Shown here one piece after another: positions 29,498 through 39,459 of a stretch of 64,000 bases of DNA. Made by a program: the position numbers and the translations under genes. Origin of the DNA: Lumbricus rubellus (Eukaryota > Annelida > Clitellata > Crassiclitellata > Lumbricidae); assembly GCA_945859605.1 (NCBI GenBank), contig OX243824.1, forward strand, positions 33,079,820 through 33,143,819, written 5' to 3'. The notes under the pieces were generated by a model that was not told where the DNA came from, made no database searches, and saw nothing but the letters and a program-made list of their open reading frames with translations. The first letter of the stretch is position 1. Each line of letters begins with the position of its first letter.

Positions 29498-29890
29498 TGT
29501 AAAGTTCACCGGCCGTCTACGAGGATGACTATCAAAGATAAGGTCCCAATTTGATAAAAATAACTTCGATTTATTCAAGAGCAATTAGGTACAGCAAAAT
29601 AAACAACAGCGTTACCGTCTAGTAGACACGAAGTAGAGCAGACCAGACGACGCCGTACGGACGACAGCACAGCAGACAACGGCTAACGGAGCCAAGGAAG
29701 ACGGATAAGCGGCCAGAGCACCAACAAGGTTAAGACGGCGACGTAGAAGCAGAACCAGCACACCACGACCACACTCAACAAGAGACATCAACCACACTCC
29801 TCACACACCACAACCGAAGGGCCTTTACCCACGAAAGCAGACCCTTAAATAGGCAACGCCCATCTTTCCACACCCACGTGTCCCAAGTCA
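29498..29890 (-). repeat. Full 5' LTR (393 bp)
   Basis: On the minus strand it begins TGACTTGGGACACGTGGG and ends GTGAACTTTACA, with the canonical TG/CA ends. A TATA-like CTATTTAAGG is located near 29,845-29,853. The downstream copy at 28,002-28,196 confirms it is an LTR. Confidence 0.75.
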
Positions 29891-30274
29891 GATAGAGTAT
29901 GGAAGAGAATAGGAGCCGTAGACATCTAATGGCTACAAGGTTGAAGAGGACGAGCGCCTTTGCAGCTCGTTTGGCCTATGTTATCTCAGCAGACCAAAGT
30001 TCTCTTTTCACTTACTTTCCGACTCGCTTACCTACGCAGCTTCAAAGTGTTGAAGATTCCAAAATCAAAAAGACTTAACGGCCTATTAAAGGCAAGCATG
30101 ATATAATCTTGAATATATTTTAACCTTATTTATCAATTTTACTTGTCATGTTTAGAATGCTCTATTTACAAGTTTTATCCTATTTATCAACCCCCGAAAG
30201 TTTTAGTGTAAGATAATGATGGCACGAAATAGCCAATCCTGTCCTGAAGTGCCTTCCGTTAAACCCAATCAATC
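29891..30274. repeat. Right half of repeat unit F and spacer
   Basis: AGCGCCTTTGCAGCTCGTTT and TTTTCACTTACTTTCCGACT (29,951-30,040) continue the unit seen intact at 4,560-4,655. From 30,060 to 30,274 nothing is recognised apart from an AATCAATCAG junction. Confidence 0.5.
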
Positions 30275-32205
30275 AGACAAAAGACCTCACTCAGGTCAGT
30301 GAACCCAATTGTTCAAACCTTAGAGCACTAATACGAACATTAAAATATCCACCGTCATTGTATGGCAACACTGAAATAGTGCCTGGCGTCACCCTTTCTA
30401 AAATGTGGTCAAGTTATTATCTATTAGAGTTGACATTTTACGCCAATTCAAGAGTAGAGCGGCATATAATTTCAATCCCATCTTTAACACCGAGGGCAGC
30501 ATGCTGTAGGAACTAAAGAACCTGAAAGCATTCAAGTGGATATGCCATCTGCATAATGAAATACAATTTCAAGAGCTTTTTCAAATAATGAAATGCAGTT
30601 TCGTTAGTTTATCCAATCTAAACAGTAGTCCACCACGTTTAATCTCAATGGCTTGCCCTTCTACCGTTACAAATACATGTTCTATGGCTCATCGTCTTCC
30701 CATGGCAACCAACATTGGTTGTTGCTTGTTCTCAACTGATATGACATGATGGATGTCGTCTTCATCGGAATCTATGGTCTGTGACTTCGGGCCCCCTTCT
30801 TCGATATAGCACATAGGCCAACTCTTCATCATGTCAATATCGCCAACATGGTCTTGACGATGGCCATGCTGATCGTCATAACGCAATTGAAATCTAATCA
30901 GATGCAAAGACCATAGATGCGTACTAAATTACATATTGTACATTTTCACTAATACAACAGATGATTAAGTCGATTACACCATAAGCGAATACACGAGTAA
31001 ATGGGGTTAAGGAAACTAGTCACATGTAACGAAAGCATGCGTCCATAAAACACTCGAATACTTAAATCTACTGATAATAATAATGTTGAAGAATTGGATT
31101 CAGTGGCATAATCAATCTAACAAAGTGAGTGTGGCTGAACATTATATTTATTTAAAAAAAGAATTAATAGAGTGATTGTTTCCACCAGTTCATACTTACA
31201 GCCATACTCTCGCTCTCAGGTGGTCGTACAAAATCTGCATTATACGAGCTCAGTCTTGCCAGGAGGTCACAACAATTGAACCTCCCACAGTGAAAGATTG
31301 CACAAGATCTTGCACCAGTTTAGGCAATACATATATGCCGAATCCCTTCGGAGTTATAGGTGTAGTCAATGCCTCAATGACCTGACCACGAACCGGCGTA
31401 GTTGGAATAACCACAAATCGGACAAATGCGTTGTATTTAACGTATTGACCTGCTAATGACCGCACGCCGTATCGGTTGTATCCAAATACGTTGTCAGGTC
31501 ATCGATTATATGCGGGAAATCCTACATTGTTGCTATGTAGGCCAATGGTGTACAACCTTTTTGGGCCAAGGGCCAGATTGCACCTTAGAAAAGAAGACCA
31601 GAACCGCACATATCATGCATAATTAATAGCTGTAGGGATATCAGTTATTGTCTGAGTCAAAATTCCAGTCAGCATCCAAGCAGCTTCAGCAATTCCGTCT
31701 ATTGTTTGACTGTTAAAGAAAACGTGCAGATCTTCAACTGTATTCAAATAAAATATCACTTTCCTTTTTGAACGTAGGCGGCGACGGCAACCTGCTCGGA
31801 CGACGTGTCTTCCGCCTGTTGCTCTTTAACCTCTTGCTCTCCGTCTTCTGCCGACAGCGAAGAAATGACGGCGTACTTAACTGATTTAAAATGTCCTTTA
31901 AATACTAATTACTAAAGTTCAACACAGAAGACTATTTAATATGTTTGTAAGTCTGTCTCTCGCTGCCTTGCCTGCAGCTCATAGTGCTTGTTCAGTCATG
32001 GTGCATGGGTGGACTGGACAGATTGCTGCAGCAGAACTGGTGTGATCTTCATCATTGTCCAGAACGTCAGCTTCAAGTTCGTGGTTTAGGTCACTTGCAC
32101 GGTTATGTGCACTACACATGCACAGATTATCTCGCATGCCTTCTCAGGTGACACTCTAAGTTCGGTATGAAGGTAGTGCCAATACGGTATTCCGATGCAG
32201 CGCAC
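30275..32205. repeat. Segmental duplication C, copy 2
   Basis: Matches 15,447-16,660 in pieces, with extra sequence at about 30,730-31,540 that itself matches 4,008-4,170 in part. Contains another GTGCACAACCTTTT-type repeat (31,540-31,770) and the Harbinger remnant. Minus-strand frames here show no host-like gene. Confidence 0.6.
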
Positions 32206-32210
32206 AAGCA
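31975..32210 (-). pseudogene. PIF/Harbinger remnant, copy 2
   Basis: Nucleotide copy of 16,430-16,660 carrying RCIGIPYWHYLHTELRVSPE-type residues and the ACVVH end. It stops at 32,205 where a Cys-rich exon fragment (CACCACTGCAGAGCAGCAAG) begins. Confidence 0.5.
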
Positions 32211-32238
32211 CCACTGCAGAGCAGCAAGTCATGGGCAG

Positions 32239-34517
32239 TAGGTATATGACTATTTTTAAAACCCTTTACCCATGTCATTTGTTGTGGAGTTTTTATGCAA
32301 AGATCAAGAAAACACCAGTGGCAAGTGTCAACTCTTAAAAAATGTCACCCACCAAATAGAAAAACAATTTACATTGTATAATGTATATAAACACTGGCAC
32401 AGCTGTGCCGCACATCGGAAAATAGTATTAAACGTTTTAAAGTACAGATTTTTTTAGTGTTCGTTTGACAAAAGAAATTTAATACTCAGTTTGTCAATGC
32501 TTTTACACAGTGGAAGTAAGTCCTGCATAACTTTAATTGCTCTTTCAGCACATATATTTGACCGTTGTGTTGGAATCGGTGTTGGCTCCACAGACCAAAA
32601 GTTCCTCAATGACTTTAATGCCTTTGAATGATTTTGACACACTTCTGCTAGACTATCAAAGTTGTCAGGATTATAGTACTGGCCAGAAAACCAGATGTCA
32701 CTCCAAGTACCACAAATAAAGTCACATGCTGACTGACCTTCAGGTGACTGCTGGAATTGCGGAATTAAAATGTAAGCTAGCAAGGCAAAAATTGCTCTGC
32801 TATTCCATCTTGCATTGCTTATATTTGGCAGTGTTTTGAATTCTACCATAGGAAAGCTTCCTGTACTCTTAAAATCCTTGTAACAAGCAATCAAATGGTG
32901 AAGGAAAGCCATGTCATCTCGCCAGTCAATTTGTTCTACTTTCTTCAGAGCATTTCCAGAATTGTCAAACGATGCTTTCAATTGCTCGTACTCTTCTGTT
33001 ACTTTCGTAATGAACCAATAACTGAGGTTTGGTGAGGTGGTTGCTCCATCAAAACAATCATCCATAACATGTTTCAGTATTGTGTCGAGAACATGATGTT
33101 GGCATCCAATATAAAGAGGTTTCTGTAATCCAAGCCGAACAAAATGATTCTGTAGCCGTGTGACTGCACCAATAGATTTTCCTGTATTTGCAGAGGTTGT
33201 ATCAGAAATAATTATCTTAATTGCAGGCCATAGCTCATATTCATCAAGCACAGTCTTTATTCCATTAAATATAGTCTCACCTTTTCCATTGATTAGTTCA
33301 AGAACCGATAGTTTAACTTCTCTATTTTCATTTTTCAGAACTACAACTTGATACTCTCTCTTCTTTATGCGCTTCCCATCAAAGTGCAAGCTCCAATTCT
33401 CGTTCCTTAAAGTTTCCTTATAGTGTTGCTTTAATTGTTCTCCTGCTTTCATTGTCGCTTTGTAAACACCACTTTGACTTGGAGTTGGAAGAGAAATTCC
33501 ACTCTTTGCAAGAGTTTTGCAGACTGTGTGCGCCTTTCTTGTACTAAGTTTTGCTGATGTCACTAACTTTACTGCTGAATCAGTTCTTTGTCTTTTAGAT
33601 GTTGTTGGAGCATCCAAATCTTCATAGGCACTGCTGGAATCCTGTTTTTCTTCTTCAGTACCACAACTTTCTTCTTCTTCTTCACTGCTTAATTCAACAT
33701 TGGTGTCTTGACTAACTTTTAACTTAATCAACTGTAGCTTTCTAGGGTGAAGTCCTTTTGTATCTGTCTTTAAGGTACAATAACCAGCTTTTCCTTTAGT
33801 CGACGTCTGAAGGTCATAGAATTCTCTGTCTTCTCGGCAAAACCATTCTCCATTCTCATCTGTCACATTGAACAAACTGGTAAAGACTTGATTACCAGGT
33901 CTTCGACAATGTTTTTCGTATTTCTTAATTACATTTTCGATTTTTCTTTCAACTGAAGATTTGCCTTGCTGGATTGGAAAGTTAAGCTTTCTCCATAAGT
34001 TTTTGACCTCTTCAGCAATTATCAGAACTCTTTCTTTTTTGCCTTTCAGTGTTGAAGCCAAAGTCTTGAATCTATTCAAGATATGCAGTTCCATAGGCGT
34101 TTTTGACATCGTGTCAAGACTGCTAACAGTGTTATGTTTCCTTGAATTCTTAGCTTTTTGAAACTGTACCAAATTTGAAGACCAAACTTTCTTGTTTCTT
34201 TCTGTAGCAGAAGGTGCCTTTTTAGACATCTTGAAAGTGTCTGTAAAGTTCAGTTGATTTTTTTATTCCAACTGCAATTGCAAGAAATCTGGTGTAAGAC
34301 CTTTAAATAGTTTTCAACTTCCAATCTATATACAATTATACATCAAGAAAAGATTCAAGAAGCAAGATAGCAATAAAACAATTTTTTGGCGGGTGGGTGA
34401 CATTTTTTAAGAGTTGACACTAACCACTATTCTTTTTCTTTTAGAAAAGCAAAAGCTCCACTCATGATACTATGGGGAATTTGAAATTCTGGGAAAAATT
34501 TTTTTGTCATATCCCTA
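32239..34517 (-). mobile_element. Complete hAT-like DNA transposon (2,279 bp)
   Basis: Flanked by an exact 8-bp target-site duplication ATGGGCAG (32,231-32,238 and 34,518-34,525), the hAT hallmark. Terminal inverted repeats are TAGGTATATGAC and TAGGGATATGAC (11 of 12). Inside them a perfect 29-bp inverted repeat (start GTGTCAACTCTTAAAAAATG) occurs at 32,325-32,353 and 34,392-34,420. It encodes one uninterrupted transposase. The host sequence is a Cys-rich exon whose unbroken paralogue (17,687-17,720) shows the pre-insertion state. Clean duplication and intact ORF point to a recent insertion. Confidence 0.9.
32454..34229 (-). CDS. hAT-superfamily transposase (591 aa), intact
   Basis: Catalytic landmarks appear in hAT order: D284 in LHFDGKRI, D343 in IIISDTTSANTG, C376-x2-H379 in IGCQHHVLD, RW at 474-475 in NARWNSRAI, and E562 in CAERAIKVMQ. 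Residues 160-215 are acidic and Ser-rich with a basic patch (SKRQR), a possible nuclear signal. An N-terminal BED finger is not evident, and the C-terminal dimerisation block is short, so it belongs to a divergent hAT branch. ATG chosen as the first in the frame, about 290 bp inside the right terminus. No introns. Cuts and pastes the element between the inverted repeats by family analogy. Confidence 0.85.
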   Translation of the reverse strand: MSKKAPSATERNKKVWSSNLVQFQKAKNSRKHNTVSSLDTMSKTPMELHILNRFKTLASTLKGKKERVLIIAEEVKNLWRKLNFPIQQGKSSVERKIENVIKKYEKHCRRPGNQVFTSLFNVTDENGEWFCREDREFYDLQTSTKGKAGYCTLKTDTKGLHPRKLQLIKLKVSQDTNVELSSEEEEESCGTEEEKQDSSSAYEDLDAPTTSKRQRTDSAVKLVTSAKLSTRKAHTVCKTLAKSGISLPTPSQSGVYKATMKAGEQLKQHYKETLRNENWSLHFDGKRIKKREYQVVVLKNENREVKLSVLELINGKGETIFNGIKTVLDEYELWPAIKIIISDTTSANTGKSIGAVTRLQNHFVRLGLQKPLYIGCQHHVLDTILKHVMDDCFDGATTSPNLSYWFITKVTEEYEQLKASFDNSGNALKKVEQIDWRDDMAFLHHLIACYKDFKSTGSFPMVEFKTLPNISNARWNSRAIFALLAYILIPQFQQSPEGQSACDFICGTWSDIWFSGQYYNPDNFDSLAEVCQNHSKALKSLRNFWSVEPTPIPTQRSNICAERAIKVMQDLLPLCKSIDKLSIKFLLSNEH

Positions 34518-34525
34518 ATGGGCAG

Positions 34526-34584
34526 CCATGTTGTCTTGCGTTTCAATCGCAATCTGCACGATGCCAACATTTTGCAGCGCCATA
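34526..34584 (-). pseudogene. Middle fragment of Cys-rich exon C9
   Basis: CCATGTTGTCTTGCGTTTCA and CAACATTTTGCAGCGCCATA match 17,710-17,766 of C4. It lies between the hAT element and the TIR element, so a single exon copy was hit twice. Confidence 0.6.
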
Positions 34585-35212
34585 TCGTCGGTTGAGAATT
34601 ATAAGGCTCTATGTCCACTTTTTGAAATTTTTTAGTTTTTGGTACCATGACGTAGATCTTGTTCAGGGCTATAATGTCCTGTAAGAATCTAAGCTTCATC
34701 TTCAATATTAAAAGAGATATTTAGAAAATTAGAAGGCTCTATGTCCAGTGTTTTCATCTTTTTGAGAATTATAAGGCTCTATGTCCCATGTTTTCATCTT
34801 TTTGAGAATTATAAGGCTCTATGTCCCATGTTTTCATCTTTTTGAGAATTATAAGGCTCCCATGTTTTCATCTTTTTGAGAATTATAAGGCTCTATGTCC
34901 AATAGCAAATACGAACGCTGCAGCCAAAATTATGTTCAGCCCTCGCATTCTGTAAACATTGAGTATTATAAGGCTCTATGTCCATTTTTGGCGTGGGGCA
35001 TTCTTTAAAAAAATTAATTAAAATGTTTTCACGTTTTATTCACATCTTTTTGCGATGTACAATGTTACTTCATTGACAAATGAACAAAAAGCCCCCAGTT
35101 ACATTTGTAATATTTCCATTCTTGTTTGTGTGCCTGATTGTTGAACTTTCAAATTGGAATATCTCGGAATAGTACTTTTTGGACATAGAGCCTTATAATT
35201 CTCAACCGACGA
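34585..35212. mobile_element. 628-bp TIR element with internal copies of its terminus
   Basis: Perfect 32-bp terminal inverted repeats (34,585-34,616 starting TCGTCGGTTGAGAATTATAA, and 35,181-35,212). Flanks show a TA (or ATAT) duplication, consistent with the uninterrupted CCATATTGCGG of C4. The 19-mer ATTATAAGGCTCTATGTCC from the terminus recurs about six more times in the left part (34,725-34,982), several within a 40-bp tandem unit with ATGTTTTCATCTTTTTGAGA. No coding capacity: a non-autonomous element, Tc1/mariner-like by its TA target if that reading is right. Confidence 0.8.
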
Positions 35213-35290
35213 TATTGCGGCAATCGCCAGGTTCTGCTCGTCGAGACACAACATGCATAGTTCAGCAGGTTCACCATGCTGGCAGTACAT
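35213..35290 (-). pseudogene. Cys-rich first exon C9, start portion
   Basis: Reads MYCQHGEPAELCMLCLDEQN then LAIAA, interrupted at 35,212 by the TIR element. The rest of the exon continues at 34,526-34,584 and, past the hAT element, below 32,231. No TATA box in the usual position. Confidence 0.65.
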
Positions 35291-35454
35291 TCTTGCAGTT
35301 GCGCTTTATTTTGTGTGCTCTTTTTCATGAAGTTGCTCAGCCCCCCCCCCCTCTTCATGTCATAGTTGGCAGTGGCCAGGGCATGCTCACCCACACAGCC
35401 ATCTCTCTGTAAAACCTCATGTGCCTGGTGCAATAAGCTCCAATTGTGAGGCAC
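35291..35454. other. Spacer with a C-run
   Basis: Contains a C10-C12 run at 35,341-35,352. A minus-strand frame reads across but shows no motif. Confidence 0.35.
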
Positions 35455-35560
35455 ACATGCCGCACAGTGCTTCTGCGTTTGGCATGTCTTGTTTCACATA
35501 CCACGTCGTCTCATCTTGTCCACAAGCACCGTTGTAGAGCAGCCCGACATGGGCCGCCAT
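35455..35560 (-). pseudogene. 3' fragment of another Cys-rich exon
   Basis: Reads MAAHVGLLYNGACGQDETTW then YVKQDMPNAEALCGMCASQL, the C-terminal half of the Cys-rich exon (WYV-x-D-MPN-E--CGMC). The first half is absent. Confidence 0.5.
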
Positions 35561-35689
35561 GTGTGAATATATGAACAAGTCCCTCATGCATAAATTTTCT
35601 AACTATTCATTTCTTATTTCATTTATCAACAATGTCTTACACCTTAAGATTTTTTTAAAGTTTAACTCTTCATGTCATATCGCAATATT

Positions 35690-35850
35690 AGTCACGCGTG
35701 AAAAGGTCCTCCTCATCGACATTGACAATCATGGAATCCCAGCTCAGATCTGCAGCATCGTCATCGTCGAAAGCGGGGGCAATAGCCAAAAATGTTCATG
35801 GAGATCTAACACTGCGTCCGGGAAAGCGAAGGCGTTCTCCGGAAAGTATA
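35690..35850 (-). pseudogene. Acidic exon E2, shifted copy
   Basis: First frame YFPENAFAFPDAVLD (compare SYFPENAFQLMEDSL at 43.4 kb), then after a shift APAFDDDDAADLSWDSMIVN and VDEEDLFTRD before a stop. The last residues recur at 45,283-45,309 (DEELFTRD). It abuts the start of duplication A copy 2. Confidence 0.5.
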
Positions 35851-37590
35851 GCATTCAAACAAAATGTCAGCACTAGACAGCATATAATGTTAGTTTTTGT
35901 TAATTTGATCTAATACTGCTTCAGAATTGAAATCTAAGATAAATAAGTTAACTCAGATTGTCTGCTGTATAAATGCCCCTCTGAACGACCTTTAGAACTG
36001 TTGACCTCTTGACCCAATTAAGTAGTATGGAAGTTTGTATATGCTTTCGTACATGTACACACAATACCTCTGAGCCCAGACCGTCAAGAAAAGCTCTCGA
36101 TTACCGCTTAGCACCCACTATTATAGTTCTACCTCCAATCTCTAGTTAGTTCAATAAGTTGAGCGGCAGATCACATGATTCGATGAAGCCGTCGTATTAA
36201 GCTAGACGCTTGGACATTAAGAAGTGAGCAGCAGCAGCAATTATCAGTTCCCCTGGTTATGGACAAGGTATTTGTAATAAACAACATTAACAGTAGCAGT
36301 AACTGATTATACTTGGAATAGAGCAAGTTCTATTACACCAAACAAATTGACTTTAGTTAATTCGATTATTGTAGAATATAAGTGTTACCTACATGTACTT
36401 GCTGTTGTATAAAGGGCATTATTCATGATGATATGACGTAACGTGTGCGATCGAACGAAGTCCACAGTACTTGAATGAAGAATATACTATAGGTTACTGT
36501 TTGACTTCGGTCCACGGACAGTTTACCGCCACCGAAGAGAGAGTAAAAGCGTCTCTGGGCTTTCCCCAGAACCTCGAATGTTCTATGGAGCAAGTGCTGC
36601 CTTGTGTGACATTGCCACGACATCTCATTTCTCTGTCTCTTGTTTTGCTAGCAATTCCTCTGTGTGCAATGTCACCTCTGCCGGTTGTTTTTCCATGTCA
36701 TTCAACAGTAACAAATTCACAGCGTGTTTTCTGTTTCAATGCACAGAAATGTAGAGAGGGAGCAAAGGATTTGTTGTCTGGTTCATCACAAAGAACGTTG
36801 GCGACATAATCACCATTATTCTTTTCCAATATGTGAATTTGGTCTACTTTCACTGGCAGTATTGACACGGCAGATAGTCTTTTTTTAATTATATGCCCTT
36901 TTTTATTGTCAACGTCTTACAATGAGCGATCCTTCATTCACAGAAAGCACAGAGGCATTGTGGTTAAAAGTCCTTTATTTAATATTACAATAGCAAATTG
37001 TACGAAATTTGTTCTTTATTATGAGAAGCACGAAGATAGCTTCATAGGACTTATGCATCTCATTGTAGAGCTATTTCCAAAATCATTTGCACACACACAC
37101 ACGCATACACATAAACACATACGAGCGTGCAAAGACTTTTATAAATGCTGCTGAGTATGAATTTACATTCATATTTGCTAATATAAAAATAACTAAATAT
37201 TTGAAAGATGACTCGCAATCGATTGCTTGAATCGCTCTTCATTACACTCATAATATATATATATGCTACACGTGCATTTTTTATATTTGCATATGATTCT
37301 AAAAGTTAAAATCTGAAAAAGAGAGAAGAAATTGAGTGATGTTATACTATTACAATATTCTTCCAACTGCGTAGTACACGTGGTGCACAGCAATTCTGTG
37401 TTCTGCATGTGCGAATTCACAAGCCACATTGTCGATTCATGCCCACAGATACTACTGCACAGTCGCCAACCATTGGCAACCATACCGTGTTTCGTTGTAA
37501 ACGCAATCGGCATGGCCCCAACATCACTGCCATGCTGTAACCTTCAAAATTTGCAGTCGCCAACTGCGTCTCTTACACACACCACACACA
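35851..37590. repeat. Segmental duplication A, copy 2
   Basis: Collinear with 5,075-6,832; begins GCATTCAAACAAAATGTCAG. Small differences include a longer intact 5' end of the Cys-rich exon and different T-run lengths. 35,870-36,460 shows no coding sequence. Confidence 0.7.
36470..36970 (-). pseudogene. Module D, copy 6
   Basis: On the minus strand: a worn Z tail, PVKVDQIHILEKNN, DYVANVL and a shifted CRGNVTQGSTCSIEHSRFWG. Parallel to copy 1 at 5,750-6,169, with the same frame breaks in places. Confidence 0.4.
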
Positions 37591-37623
37591 CAATTCTGTA
37601 ACTTCTCCATGTCGACAATACAT
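37340..37623 (-). pseudogene. Cys-rich first exon, copy C10
   Basis: Reads MYCRHGEVTELCVWCV, a TAA stop, then ETQLATANFEGYSMAV; a seven-base deletion relative to C11 then shifts the frame, and GWRLCSS and NTELLCTTC follow in the third frame. The TAA is shared with C11. TATA box present at about 37,664. Confidence 0.6.
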
Positions 37624-37663
37624 TCTGGCAATCGAAGAGTGCTGTGAACGCAAAATGACCACA

Positions 37664-37672
37664 TATTTATAG
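37664..37672 (-). promoter_or_regulatory. TATA box of copy C10
   Basis: CTATAAATATGTGG on the minus strand about 45 bp before the start codon, similar in place to those of C6-C8. Confidence 0.45.
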
Positions 37673-37675
37673 TGG

Positions 37676-38129
37676 AAAATAGGGGTGCGTATGTAGAGTC
37701 TTGAATATTGGTATAGCCTATACTTAAATGAGCAGGATGGAATAATGTGGGCCAAATGGCTATGTTTGATGTGCATAATTGCCTTTCACAAGTTCTTAAG
37801 TGCACACAGCATGTGTGGGTGCGCATGTGTTTACACATGTTTGTAAATGAATGATGAAGATGTAAAAAGAGCAGAATTTGTCTGTCTGAATGACGGTGAC
37901 GTTGGAATTGCCATAGTCGCTCTCGCAATACATGTGGTAACTGTGGTGTGTCTCTCAAGATACATCATTCTGTCAAGACAGGACTTTCACATCATTCTGT
38001 CGAGATAGGACTTTAACATCTAGTACCAAATATTCGTACTTTACATAAAAAATACATGCCTACATGCAAAAATGTGTCTACTTAAAAAACATTAATTAGT
38101 TTGAAGAGACAATACATTTTTAAAAGCAA
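37676..38129. other. No recognised gene
   Basis: Contains a short direct repeat (CACATCATTCTGTC near 37,965-38,000). No exon supported. Confidence 0.4.
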
Positions 38130-38245
38130 GTGACAATTATATCGTCCATTCAATTTACTGGAGTCAGGCCTGGCACCTCGAGGTTGCGGCAGTCATCTTC
38201 ACCTTTAACGTCTCCACCTTCGAATCTGACGGCAGGTCCCTGCAA
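38130..38245 (-). CDS. Small terminal exon, unknown gene
   Basis: A strong acceptor (TTTTCTTTTGCAG) at about 38,240 opens a frame GPAVRFEGGDVKGEDDCRNL then EVPGLTPVN and a stop. Acidic and compact. It may be the last exon of a Cys-rich gene whose first exon is C11 (39,460-39,750), but no joining evidence exists. Confidence 0.35.
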
Positions 38246-38699
38246 AAGAAAATCACTTACACTAGCAACAGTCTCTACTACAGACTACAGTGTTACATTG
38301 CTACGTTGCTTCCAATGGTCTTCACACCGAATAATTATGCAGATGCAGGCAGTTTTCATTGTCAGACCGAAGAACAAAAAAAGACATGTTACACTAAACA
38401 ATGTGTTCATTAAGTACAATGTTACTTCGCAAAAGATTTTGTCGTAGTCGGTCCAATCGACGGTTTACGTGAGCAAAAGCAAATGTGGCAAATTCTGCGA
38501 GATACGTTGCGCGAACTGATTCTGCAGCGCTGACTAAGACATCTAGACTGCAATTCAGAAATTGGCGGGTGTCTAGAAATCTTTGTCCATCATATTTGTT
38601 GCAATTACATTAGCATCTATCGACAAATCGTTTTGTCGAGTGTTTAAAAATGAGACGTGAGTCATAACCTTTCTTTGGGACTACAAAGTTTGACGACTG
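38246..38699. other. No recognised gene
   Basis: No motif or paralogue noticed. Confidence 0.35.
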
Positions 38700-39310
38700 A
38701 GTTCTTCTTGCCCAAATTTCAGTTTAGGGTTAAGTTCTTGCATCTGCAAGAAATTTCTAGTCATTTGACAGTGGTCGGATTTATTGACTTCATATATAGT
38801 GCCATGTACAATTTCATCTGTCCCGCTGCATCTATTTTCCAACCTGATCCCTTGCTTTCTAATATGTCGATAAGACGATCGAATCGATTGAATGAATCTT
38901 GTATTTGTTGTGAGATCTGCGATGGTTGCAGTAGAATGGTTGGCTCTGATTTTCAGTATGCTATTGTGTTTGAATCGCCTTCATTCGATTCGCGTACGAA
39001 GTTTACATCCAACGAAAAGTACCATTTGATAGCTCTAAAAGTATTCAAATATAAATTTAGTTGAAGTTTACATACCCCTCTGTGTGATCACATGTCCATG
39101 TGTGATGTGTGTCGATGATGGAATGAATGCCGGCACATCTTTACCAAATGCCAGATCTTCCTCCATAAATGTATTGTTCACAGAAATTCTGATGTTGGGT
39201 TGGCAAGCTTTTTCAGGCATGTTATGCAGGACTTTTGATCTCAGCGGAAGAAGCGATCATGATGTCTGCAGCCACTGCACAAACATTGTCGCACACTCTC
39301 ATATTTGCTA
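38700..39310 (-). pseudogene. Zinc ribbon and module K, diverged copy 3
   Basis: Upstream part (39,120-39,310): DRFFR and CITCLKKLANPTSEF in a Cys-containing context like the ribbon at 10,750. Then LNTFRAIKWYFSLDVNFVRE, SNEGDSNTIAY, stop, KSEPTILLQPSQISQQIQDS, LESKGSGWKIDAAG. The alignment with module K (RPVKWYLAIDVEFQRE, ILLQASQIPDQLQEA, SGW) is clear at protein level though the DNA is diverged, so this is an older copy than those of duplication B. Confidence 0.5.
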
Positions 39311-39459
39311 GACCAAAAATAACTAAATATTCGAATGTCGACTCGCAGTCGCCTGCTTGAGTCACTCTTCATTGCATTCAACATACATATGCCACACGGG
39401 CTTTTTTATATGTGTATATGGCTCTAAAAGTTAAAATCTGAAAAAGAGAAAAGAAATTG

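Larger units (their letters stand above)
28002..29890 (-). mobile_element. LTR retrotransposon, internally deleted, gag only
   Basis: On the minus strand a 5' LTR (29,890-29,498; TG...CA ends), a primer-binding-like TGGGGGCCCTCCG directly after it, a gag frame (29,195-28,197) and then a partial second LTR (28,196-28,002) that is nearly identical to 29,853-29,659. The protease, RT, RNase H and integrase are absent; the gag frame runs straight into the second LTR, so a large deletion joined gag to it. Ty3/Gypsy origin is inferred from gag. It sits inside repeat unit F. Confidence 0.75.
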
